64,000 bases of DNA from Chrysomallon squamiferum (taxonomy: Eukaryota; Mollusca; Gastropoda; Neomphalida; Peltospiridae): the NCBI GenBank assembly GCA_012295275.1, contig CM022679.1, positions 17,992,342 through 18,056,341 on the forward strand, written 5' to 3'. The position numbers and the translations under genes are program-made. The notes below the pieces were generated by a model. That model had not been told where the DNA came from. It ran no database searches and saw only the letters and a list, made by a program, of their open reading frames with translations. Positions 53,411-64,000 of this stretch are shown here, in pieces. The number at the start of each line of letters is the position of its first letter. The first letter of the stretch is position 1.

Positions 53411-54103
53411 GTAGAAAAACAAATACAGAAAACATTAGCTTTAAAAAGAATGATATATGGGTTTATCATAATTATAGAGGGTTTATCACAGTTGCAGAAA
53501 CTTGAGTGTAAGACTTCCTTGTTGTTACAGAAACAAAAGCAGGTTAATAAAATGCAGGCTGCTTATATATAATAATACTTGTAATGTGATTGTTTTTAAT
53601 GTTTTTAATTGTTTTCATACACAACTGATAATGGAAATGACTTAATCCAGTATTACAAATTTTAATGGATAGTACATAGACATTCATTATAGTTACCGGG
53701 GGGGGGAGTACAATTTGTAATTGTTTTGTTTGTTTATTTTTTTGTTTGTTTAATATCTCTTATCAGTGAAAAAAACCACCTTTATAATTTGTGGCTAAAT
53801 ATAAAAATTAATTGTACTAATGATTATATCAGTCATATAATTGAAAGTAATAATACCAGTTGGTTTAAATTTAAATATTTCTTTTTTATATAGTTAAAAA
53901 TAATGTTTCTGGGATAATCCATTAATGTTGTGCAGATAGTTGAACATATGCAGATCATCTGATTGTTGTCCTGTGTAAATTCTTCCATTGTGGAGAATGT
54001 CTCCTCACTAATTATCTTCGTATGTACTATATTATTAGACAGCATGATTGGATTTATAACTGTCATCTATTGTTTTCTTTTCTGCTGTCTGTCTTTCCTA
54101 TAG

Positions 54104-54112
54104 TAAACAAAG
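54104..54112 (+). CDS. CaMKII: Candidate 9-base linker microexon (Ile-Asn-Lys)
   Basis: The nine bases TAAACAAAG lie between a long pyrimidine tract with CTGCTGTCTGTC and TATAG, and a perfect GTAAGT donor. In phase 1 they add Ile-Asn-Lys after NFS and leave the frame unchanged. Upstream TGC/TCTGT motifs and a TGCATG at 54162-54167, 49 bases downstream, are the kinds of sites used by SRRM4-type and RBFOX splicing factors to include neural microexons. Mammalian CaMKII linkers contain a cassette starting INNK, which may or may not be related. Transcript evidence is lacking. Confidence 0.5.
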
Positions 54113-57100
54113 GTAAGTTTATCAGTATAAATATCTATGCATAGCCTTTCCTTTTAATACATGCATGTTCATAAGCCTACGGACAATGCTTTCTTAGAAT
54201 TATTGTTAACGTTTTCCCTATTTAGAACTAACTTCTAGCTAATTTTATTCAAGAATTGTAACTATGTAATATAGAAATGAAATGTAAAGTATAATATAGA
54301 AATTAAAAGTTTTAGACTAAAGTTTAGATTAAGTATTTTGAAGGAATGATAATAGTAGCATCTGTTAATGCATTGTCTTTGTTTTGTTTGATAATAGTGG
54401 ACCTGTTTTATAATTATTTGTCCTAACATGTATTCAACTGTCAATGTTTGTTTAATTAACTAGTTTTATGAATTAATACCATTTTAAAAAAAAAAATAAC
54501 TTTAAAAATATTATCTTGTAATGCTTGAAGATGTCTTTTCAAATTAGCAATGATTTTAAACACAAAACCTAAAACATCATGGTAAGCATGATCAGGCCAG
54601 AATTTTCTCAAGTAAATATAATGTGAAAATAACAAACTATGATTATAGCAATGAATTTAAATCCACTGACATAATGTTTTCCAAATTTAATCTGGTATGG
54701 TATAATTATCATTGCCGGAACTCTAATTTTAAAACTTAATTAATTTGTCTCATTATGCTTTTTGAATTGTTGAATCTTCTGCATGAAATACACATTGAAT
54801 AACATTACTGGACTCAGATTAACTTGGTGTCATATTGTTGAAAGATTATCTCACAAAAACAGATGGATTGTTTTCAGAACTGACTTTGAATAGAATATGT
54901 CATGGGTTTTTCACTGGAAATATATTTAATGTTTCTATGCTTTGTAGAGTCTGAGGCCATTTCTTTAAATACTCAAACAGAATTTTTCTTAAGTAATATT
55001 AATGGTTTCAACACTTTATAGAAAGTAGATGTGAATATTACCAACATGGAAGACAAAAAGTATCATTCTACGAAAATGTTTCAAGATCAGTCATGAAAAA
55101 GAAAGATAATATATTATAATCCAGTTTAGAATTTGATAAATTTTTTAAATTTATTTACTACCTAAACAGAATATATTGACCTATATTCTTTAAAGATATA
55201 TATTATAACTATATGGTATTTTATTTTGTATGTGTGTTTAGACTTAGTTATCAGATAATAGCCATATGAAATAGTTTCAGGAGACTGGCTTATAAAATAA
55301 CTGAAATATGAGTGTTGTACACATATTTCTGTCGTTTTATTCCACCTAATAATGGTTTTAGAAAGTCCACCAATTCTTCAGTAATGCACTCCTGCCATTC
55401 CATGTTTTAGATAAACCAGTATGTTGGCAATATGTGAATGATGTAGAGATAAAATTAAATAGGGAGGGAAGAGCTTCCTGAAAAGACATTGTTCTAAAGT
55501 TACTAAATAGCCAAATCACTGCACTGTTAAACTTTGGTGATGCTGAACCAAACAAAACCATAACAATCCCTGTTGACAAAAGTTCAGTTATCATATCAGC
55601 ACATCTTGCAGTAGATGATGACTTCAAATTAGCAAGGAGCAAAATGACAAGAAACTGAAGCTGGACAAATAGGCCCTCTCAACCCTAATCTGTTGTTATC
55701 TTTGCACCATAGTGTATTAATTGCAATACAGTTCACACTTTTAGGATAATTATAAGGAAATCATTTTCAAAATATATCAGCACACTGATGGATAAATGAA
55801 TACAATAATACTAACGCTCATTGAATATGGATCACAACATAAAATATTTATTTCTTCACGGTTCAGTAAATTTAATATAAAATTTTACTTTAGTCTTTAC
55901 GATCACAAACATAATGTTAAAAGAAATTCTGAACTTTTTGAAGAATTATGATTCATAATCTTAATAATATTTGAATATCTCATAGCATCTTTATTGTAAT
56001 TCACATAATAATTTTTATCATTATCATTATTTCTTTTTTATTATTATCTTTTTTCAATAATTAATTGTAACCTTTTTACAGATGCATAAAAATCATCGGT
56101 AAAGCTAATTTTATACTGCATCCAGACAAACTCAATTCACTCAATTAATAATTTGTCATTCTTTTGTCATCCTTGTTTCAAAATTATTATGTTTGAATGG
56201 ATGAAAATTATTTGTTTAAAATGCATTGTTTCTTTCTTTAAGAAGAATTTTTTATTATTAATCTTAAATTACAAAATATATTTGACTTTTTCACTAATTA
56301 TTCTCAAGTATTCATATTATATTTTTAATTTTTACAGTAGAATTATAAAAATAACCTGACTAATATTCTGCTTAACCATTCAATACAAACAGCTGAATGG
56401 AACACACTGGCAAAATAATTGTGTAAATGTTACACCAAATTGTTTCAACCTATTTTTATTGACTTTAGAATGCTTGATTTATTCTGTTTTAGGCCCAACA
56501 TGGATAAAAAGTGCATAAATCGAAAAGGTTTATGTTTATTGCACTAACATTGCATTGTGGTGGGGGGGGACAATTTATTTCAGTATGGGGAAGTCACCAT
56601 CAAGCAATGTTTCTACAAACATGTTTTGTGAACATCATTCATGCATTACATTTTACAATTATGGGGTTAACTCTACAAGCTTTTTTCATGTAAACAGACT
56701 TCATCACATATAAGTTCCATATGTTAGCTTCATTTGTATGTCTAATATAAAAGCTTTTGACAATTTTCAAGCTACAGACTTCTTTCAAAAAGATATCACT
56801 GTAAAATAGCAATTTTTCATCTTTTAAAAAACTGCAGAATTGAGGGTCAAAACAACATCACTAACTTCTTGATTTGAAAGTGTCTTCACCAGAGCAGGTT
56901 TTCTGGAGAAATCAAAATATGAAACCATAAACTACTATTATTATAAATATATTATTACAGGTATTTATTTATTATTGAACAAAAATATGATACTTTTTGG
57001 GTGTATATTTCATTTAAAAAGTGCTGTAAAATACAAAAACAATATTATATTTAATAAACATGATGCTCTATGTATGTGTGATCTTTTTTTTGTCTTACTG

Positions 57101-57911
57101 GTCAATATCTTTTATGATTTCAACCAGATCAGTTTTCATCAATCACCTTTTTCTTTCTTTTTTAAATCTGGAACTAGCTCAAAAAAGAAAGAAAGAAGGG
57201 GGGGGAAAAAAAGAAGAAAATTCCTAAGTGTCCTGATATTTATAATTTCCACTGAATTCTGAATTCTGTTCTTTATTTTTTCATTAAAAACATCTTTTTC
57301 TTCTGAACCTGTATGAGATCTTATCATGCATGACACAGCTTAACAATTTTAATTAATAATATCTTTTCGTATAATTGTTTTAGATAATTCAGTTGAGCAT
57401 TCAGTTTCCATTTCAGTTAGCTTTATTTAAAAGGATTTAGGACCTTATTTTCAAGTTGCATCGTTTTTATCATTTATAAAACTTGAAAGACAAAGATCTC
57501 ATCAGATACAGAATGTTTTAATCCACCATATCACAAATAAGCATCTTGTTAGTTATATTTATTTCTGAGATTATCTAATTTTAAATAATTATACTAAGTT
57601 TATTAGAAAACAAACAATGTTTTGATCATTATTTAAAGTCAGGTCTATGTTAGTTTAGAACTTGAATAATTTGCTTCACAATCCAAAGTTACAATATAAT
57701 TCATAGCAGATTCAGTATTTTTTTTAATTTGTTTTATAATCAGAGTTGGTACCTGATATTGTGTGTATGTATCAATACAATTACAATCTGCGGATAATTG
57801 TTTTTCACAAAGTCTCATTCATTTTTTTTTTATCTCTCTCTTACCATCACTCCTTCACTCATTTCTGATTACCATAAATCATACAGATTAAACATACACA
57901 CCTATGCTTGT

Positions 57912-57912
<1 letters not shown>

Positions 57913-57946
<34 letters not shown>
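57913..57946 (+). repeat. (CA)n tract upstream of the 45-base cassette exon
   Basis: About 17 CA units ending 75 bases before the acceptor of the exon at 58022. CA repeats in RNA are bound by hnRNP L. Confidence 0.95.
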
Positions 57947-57952
<6 letters not shown>

Positions 57953-58021
57953 GAGACACACATTTACAAATGCACAAAGAAGTGTTAACACAGTTCACTG
58001 ATTTGGTCATTTCATAACCAG

Positions 58022-58066
58022 GTAATGTGCACCATGCTGGGGACAATGGCACTAAACTACCCACAG
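58022..58066 (+). CDS. CaMKII: Candidate 45-base linker cassette exon
   Basis: This segment is bounded by ATAACCAG and GTATGT. It is 45 bases long, phase 1 at both ends, and open in the correct frame. It encodes NVHHAGDNGTKLPT, preceded by a split Ser or Gly and followed by a split Gly when joined to the exon at 63063. Its composition is clearly coding-like against the AT-rich intron (over half G+C). Small, in-frame, hydrophilic cassettes at exactly this place are characteristic of CaMKII linkers in all animals; they set holoenzyme geometry and location. The sequence itself is not one I recognise from other species. Confidence 0.72.
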
Positions 58067-60345
58067 GTATGTTGTTATTTGTGATGAGTGTTAGCAGTGT
58101 GTTTGGCTTGTGAGTGCAGTACTTCCACCTGTGTTCCCAATGCTAATTCACCTGTCTAACCCTTATATCTGTAAAGAATGAATAGCAAGCAAAATAGTTT
58201 ATATTTTATCAAACTATCTACTTTAATCTGTACATTTTTATGTTTATTTTTTTATTATTATTTTTTTTAATGTTGGAGTATCAAAATGAAAAAGGTTTCA
58301 TTTAGTTAGAATATATATTAAATTTTTCAGTTAAATGTTATATCTAAAAACTGGTTAATATATATGTGTGTGTGTGTGCGTGCACTTCATAATTTCTAAT
58401 CACAGTAACACTGAAAAAATCTAAATATAGAACAATTTAACTGCATTTTAAAACAACCAACAAAAATTGGTATTTGAAATACATTTCTAAAGTAAACAAA
58501 AATAAATAAATAAATAAATAAAATTTAGAGGTATATTCATTGTTTGTGTGTTTTTTTTTTTTGTTGTGTTGTTGTTTTTGGGTAGATTAATTTTGATTTC
58601 TTTTCTTTTCTTTTAAAAAAAAAAAAAAAAATTCAACTTTTCATATTTCATTTATTCAAGCATTCTGAGAATTCTGCTTATCCATTCTTTCACTGCATGA
58701 TGTTTAAGTTGATCATTTGTTAAAATGAACAAAAAAATTACATGTTAACTGAAGGCATGTGCTCTGTTATTGTTGGTTGTTTCAGTGTTATTTTTGTTAC
58801 ACTACTCAATAATATCATTCAATCTTTACACTGTTTTCAGTTTAAAAATTTGAAAATTAAAATTGCTAATCAACATAATTTTGGCAAAATTTGTGTTGAA
58901 TTTGTTTTATTAATAAAAATTTGTTTTAATTAGCTTTGTAATGTAACATCTATATGAATCAAGTAAAATAACTAACAATTATTAAAAATCTTTGCTGTTT
59001 TAATATAATGACTGGCTAATTTTAATTTCTTAAGAAAAGCTTATACATGGGGATTATTTCTTGAAACTCAATCTTCTGATCTTGAGATAACTGACTGAAT
59101 ATTAATTTAATAAAACTTCATCATATTTTAAATTTTGTTAATTATTAATATTTGTATAACTTTAAAATTAATGATTTGCAGTTTTCACATTCCAGAAGTT
59201 GATAATTGGTTAGCATAAGCAATTATGAGATGAAAACCATTTTTAAATAAATTATTTGAAAATAGACACGAGTGCAGGATGTAAATTTGTGGGTGATATA
59301 AACTAGAAAAGTTGAAAGTTCTAAATGTTTTTTGTTTTTTTTATGTCACTAATAATAATTCTTGTCTTATGGCCATTTATTTCATAATTACATATAATTA
59401 ATTTCTTATGTTAAAGAGAAATTATAATAATTATGTAATATTATCAAAAATAACTATTACTTTTTTCTTTATTGACATCCAGAAAGAATTTCAAATTAAA
59501 AAAGATCAATTTCTGATATCTTCAGTTCATAATAAAATTTACACAAGTTTTTTTAAATTTTTGTTTTTGATACACATGTTGTGTTTTAAGTATTAGTAGT
59601 TATTATCCATTTATTTATTTAATTTTAATTTTGTATTATTAATTAAAAAAAAATATATTTTTTTTTTTTTTTTGTTATAAAGTTTAAATAGACAGGATTT
59701 CTAACCTGAGTATTTATGGACTTTTAAAAAAAAAAAATTTTTATTTAGGCTTGTGAACTAAATGGCAGATTTAATGTTAATCTTAACTTTAATCTACATT
59801 CATATTTTATTTATTTATTAATTTGTTTGTCTTTGTTATTTTAGAGTTTAATCATTAGCATTCTAGTTACCTTTTTGTTTAAATGTTTTTCTGCATTATC
59901 AAAAGTATTTCTGAAATTTTTTGAAATTTTAGCTAAATTTTACAAGTAATTTAATTAATTTATTTTATTTAAAATGTTTGATTTAAAGGCCACACACCAG
60001 TCATGGATGTGTACATGTCTTTTCAGACCAGTGTCTTGTTGTCTCCATTGTTCAGAGTGTTATTTGTTTAATGAAATTTCTGATTCTACTTAACATCATG
60101 ACCTTTGAGTCTTTAGGTGAATGGTTGCATTTATAGACTCGCTAGTTTGTTTTGCTAATCTATATATACATATACATACCCAGACAAATTATTTTTTGTT
60201 TTTGAAAGGGTATAATCAAATAACTGAATGCTTGTTACTTGGAGTTTGGTATTTGTTGATTTTTAACAGCTATATATGTATGTGCCCAGGCCAGTAGAAC
60301 TTTGTTGGATAGTTTGAATTAGGGTTAAAAATTCTGTTGTCTGTG

Positions 60346-60378
<33 letters not shown>

Positions 60379-62345
60379 TTAGCAATATTTTAAAATGTAA
60401 CCTGTTCTAATAATAAAAATTCTTCATGTAAATTTAGTGGTGTGTAAAAATGGTTACTATATCAAGTATATCAGGTATGTTAATAGATATCTCAGGATAG
60501 TAAATTCTGTTATGGTGGCTCATAGGTATACAAGTAAGTCTCTCTAAAACACTCTTGTAAACATCTAATGATTGTATTACATGCTAATAGATATCAGGAA
60601 TATAAAACAACAAATATAACAATTTTTTTGTTTTAGTTTAAATCTACATAGCTTGAAAATCTAAAAGAATTAAATATTTAATGACACAGCTAGGTGTGTA
60701 TGGATGCCAGATTTTGTTATTAAATAGTGAAATAATTATTTTATTATTAATTTAAATTTGATAAATATCAACATATTACATCTGAGTGAAAAAAAATGTT
60801 CCTTTTACTTGGAAAAAAGTCCTGAAACAAAGTTACTTCTATTGCTGCATTGTATTAAACAACTGATATTATCTAAACAGTCTATACATTTTATCTAAAA
60901 TGTTTATATGTCTAACATATTAATTATTGCCAAAATCTTGTAACTTTGCAACTTTTCAATATTTACTCTAATCTAGGTTGAAGTTGTATTTTGTCAGAGA
61001 CTCATTCTGTTCAGTCTGATATTTCTTAAATGTTATATGTTATCTAAAGCATGCATAATAAGAAATAGGTTCCAGCTGCAATGTCATCTAAATACAAATC
61101 TAACATCAAAATTAATATCCTTACTGATTTAAAACTTATATATTGTTACCCATCTATTTTTTCCTACATGTCCATTTTTCTTTAAATATTACCAAACAAA
61201 TTACTGCAGTATTTCTAGCTTGGCCATTAAGTGCTTATAAAATCTATACATTTTTATAAGATTTTTTATTAGATTTGTGTTGGTTTCTCTCATTATTATA
61301 GACTTCTTTTTGTTTGCCTGTGTGCTCTGTGTCTTGCATTAAATAGTAGCTTGTTCAGTGTACAGTTTTTGATTTCATATGGTATTAATTTCATAGAATA
61401 ATTTTTAAATACTGATAATTCATTGTTTTGTAACACATACAACATATATACTTATCAAATATACGCACATTATTATACACATATATGCACATACACATAA
61501 AAATATACACACATTATTACAAACATACACTCGCACAGACATATATATATACTTATTAAAGGTACACAGTTTGTAAAATGGTCAGTTTTCCCATGATGTT
61601 GTACTTATATTTTTAAACCTTTATTTCCAATTAAAACTGATAGCATTATCTAGCTATTTTCTTTACTATTTTGTATTTTCCATGAATTCCAAAGCTTAAA
61701 AGGTTTTATTTCAATACAGAAATTGTTTTTGTTTTATTTTTTTACAAGAAAATGTCCTTAATGTTTTGTTGTCCATGAAACTGAATTTCTTGCAGGTAAA
61801 TTATTTGTGACCGTAAAAAAGTTGTGCTGGCATGTTTCATAATATACATATATATAAAAATATTGTCTCACTGTTTACTAAACAAATATTAAACTAACAT
61901 TCTCTTCACTTTCAAAGGAAAATTTCAATCATTGTTTGTACTTTATTTTACTGAAAAATGATCTAAATAACTTTTTGTTTTGAATAAATTGTATTTAATT
62001 ATTGCTTAAAATTAATCATTCTTCTTAACATGTGTATTTTTTTTTTCACTTATGGTTAATATGTCATTTTTGAAATTTTGTGAATTAAACATATTATGCA
62101 CTAATAAATTTATCAAAATAAACCTAGCAACAACATTTTAGTATTTTTATTATGTTGAATTCACTGTAACTCATATTTATATATAGTTTTGTTTAAAATT
62201 TCTGTTGATAGTAATTAGTTGATCTGATGTTTTAAATAAAATATAAACTGGTGCAAGTAGTGTATTTGAAAGCTTCTAACAACATTTTCAGTGTGAATTT
62301 TATGCTGAGACCATTTTTTATATATATATATTTCTTTCATTGCAG

Positions 62346-62366
62346 AAAAAATTTATTCAGAAAAAA
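62346..62366 (+). CDS. CaMKII: Possible 21-base linker microexon (basic)
   Basis: A T-rich tract and TTGCAG precede 21 bases followed by GTAAAG. In phase 1 they encode KKIYSEK with no change of frame. A TGCATG motif lies 100 bases downstream (62466-62471). A basic insert here would recall the KKRK nuclear-localisation cassette of some mammalian isoforms. The exon is very A-rich, so chance resemblance is a real possibility. Confidence 0.3.
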
Positions 62367-63062
62367 GTAAAGATTCTGTGTATTTTTCATTTTGTGTAAA
62401 TTAGATCTTGGTTGTAAATTAAAAGCATTGAAATTTTTTTTTTTTTTTTGTTTTACTTTATTTAATGCATGATTTATTTGAAAGCCAACAGATTCAAAAA
62501 GAAATACGAAATATTTGTTGAATATTAATTAATTTGACACTACAGCTCAAGTTATATATTTAGTGTCATTTTTTCTTCTTAATCTTGTCTGAGTATAATA
62601 GACATAAAACATTAAAATAAAAATGTTCAGATGTACAAAAACTACAATTAATAAAATGTTAGTTAAGAAAAAAATGAATTATGTGAAATATTTGTATTGT
62701 TTTCCATACCATGATCAATATTTCAAAATAGTTTTATACAAAACTAAAATTACATGGATAATTAACGTTAACTGCTGTATCATTATTACCATTAATAAAA
62801 TTCAGCAGCTTTTTGAAATTTGTAACAATATTTTCAGTTTATGAATGTTAAAACACTTTATAACTCTTATCTTAATTTTATATATAAAGTAGACCATAAG
62901 ATCAATTTTGTGTTACACAATCTGTACCATATTTGTCCTTGATATAATCAGCATTTTTTTATGGTTGTTCTTGGTAGTTCAGAAAAGCTGGACTGAAATT
63001 TGACTGTTTTTAAATAAGAAAATTATTTCTTCTTTAAACAGTTAGTTGTTTGCATTTTTCAG

Positions 63063-63143
63063 GCCGCAGTCTAAATGTGAAGAAGAATGATGGAATCAAG
63101 GAGTCAACAGACAGCAGTACAATTGAGGATGAAGATACCAAAA
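63063..63143 (+). CDS. CaMKII: CaMKII linker exon before the association domain
   Basis: This 81-base exon is bounded by TTTTTCAG and GTAAGT, phase 1 at both ends. Joined directly to exon 12 it reads NFS-SRSLNVKKNDGIKEST, then DSSTIEDEDTK. Drosophila CaMKII has a very similar linker (FSSRSM..KK..., KESTDSSST.LEDDD). The acidic IEDED stretch precedes the association domain in all CaMKII proteins. The next exon, starting the hub domain, is outside the window; the remaining 857 bases are intron with (TA)n and no feature. Confidence 0.93.
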
Positions 63144-64000
63144 GTAAGTGTTTCAAATCACCAATATATCATATCATTGAAACCCATCTGACATAATACA
63201 TTAAGAATGAATAGAAATGAAATACATATATATATAAGATTAATATAGTGGCATTTCTACAACTGATTTGACATTTAAATATGCTATATGACATACATTC
63301 ACCCAAAATAGTTCATATATATTTTATTTTAAATCAGTAATAAATAAAATAATAATAATTATAATTATAATCAAAAAAGAAAGATATCTAATATGAAATA
63401 GTATTTAATGTTTTCACAAACACTTAAAATTACAATCATAATCATATAAATTTTAAAAGAAAAGTGGAAGTTCCTGAAATCTTCCTAGGTATTATTAAAA
63501 TAATTTGTATTTTTTCTTTATTTCTGTTTCTGACATTTTTCATGATAAATGTAATACACATTTAACAATTAAACTAAGACTTGTATATTTGGCAGTTAAA
63601 TTTAATAGATAAAGTTAGTATATATATATTATTTTTGAGAACAGTCAACAAAATTAACAGTTTCCATTTATAACTGCTTGAAATAAATTGATAGTATTTT
63701 ATTTTATGTTTTATTTTATTTTTTACTTGGGGGAGATCGAGTTGAGAATAAGACAATAATTGAAATCAGCATGCAGGGAAAATCTACATATAATTAGACA
63801 ATTTTCATTTTGTTCATATGTATTTTTTGTAACATAAAGCCAGATATATATTTATTTGTTATTAGAATAGAAATTATTTAAAGAGCAACAATCATAGAAA
63901 ATATATTTGACTACTGCAATATGCAAACACAAGTTGATTATCTAGTATGTTAAATACCCTGTGTAATGCAAGCCAAAGATTTTCACTGAGGTATGTCAGA
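63144..64000 (+). other. Start of the next intron
   Basis: AT-rich intron sequence after the linker exon. No exon or repeat beyond short TA and AT runs is seen. Confidence 0.85.

Larger units (their letters stand above)
51474..63062 (+). other. Linker region introns (11.6 kb) with cassette exons
   Basis: This stretch separates exon 12 from the linker exon at 63063. It holds a 32-base minisatellite, two copies of a short dispersed repeat (52221-52329 and 56232-56351), candidate exons at 54104, 58022 and 62346, a long T run at 52030-52057, and (CA)n, (AAAT)n and (TA)n(TG)n tracts. A coding-like fragment at 55370-55660 (+ strand, KPVCWQYVNDVEIKLNREGR and, later, SSVIISAHLAVDDDFKLARS) is probably an old transposon or pseudogene piece; I do not recognise it. 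Confidence 0.75.

Noticed and set aside
53531-53542. A 12-base segment AAACAAAAGCAG between TTACAG and GTTAAT, in phase with the linker exons
   Set aside because: The donor is weak, there is no regulatory motif nearby and the sequence is low in information; chance is likely.
55358-55642. A 94-codon open frame on the minus strand
   Set aside because: The + strand of the same region looks more protein-like (with breaks); neither resembles a family I know, so no gene is called.
56082-56098. A 17-base segment with a good acceptor and GTAAAG donor
   Set aside because: Its length is not a multiple of three and the linker phase gives a stop (TAA) at once.

Overview
The window is an interior piece of one animal gene, read on the + strand: the Ca2+/calmodulin-dependent protein kinase II gene (CaMKII). 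Short exons with canonical splice sites sit in very long, AT-rich introns full of DNA-transposon debris. The exon lengths (60, 55, 66, 73, 103, 84, 95, 123, 84 and 43 bases) are those I know for animal CaMKII genes. The protein reads as an invertebrate CaMKII, with a Drosophila-like linker after the calmodulin-binding segment. Intron size, base composition and repeat content suggest a lophotrochozoan, plausibly a mollusc such as a cephalopod; that placement is inference.

Layout. 1-4330 is the end of an intron; the exons for the ATP-binding loop and the catalytic lysine lie upstream of the window. The exon for helix C is at 4331-4390. A 22.6 kb intron follows, holding pogo/Tigger, hAT and FLYWCH-MULE remains, a 2.3 kb element with long inverted repeats, and copies of a non-autonomous repeat. 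Then come exon 4 (26960-27014), exon 5 (31177-31242), two versions of exon 6 (34833-34905 and 36132-36204), a decayed second version of exon 7 (40248-40350), the working exon 7 (45554-45656), exons 8-11 (47020-48486), exon 12 (51431-51473) and a linker exon (63063-63143). Between the last two lie a convincing 45-base cassette exon (58022-58066), a likely 9-base microexon (54104-54112) and a possible 21-base microexon (62346-62366). The exons of the association (hub) domain must lie downstream.

The main result is the tandem pair of exons 6a and 6b. Both are intact 73-base exons encoding the helix and catalytic loop that end in HRDLK. They are 73% identical in DNA. Because 73 is not a multiple of three, splicing both in or both out breaks the frame, so only one can be used per transcript. 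This predicts two CaMKII catalytic-core isoforms, a variation not usual for this family, where diversity normally lies in the linker. A second duplicate, exon 7a, keeps an open frame but has lost the DFG glycine and the normal splice donor.

No other host gene is recognised. No rRNA, tRNA, CRISPR array or operon is visible. All assignments come from reading the sequence; no database search was run.
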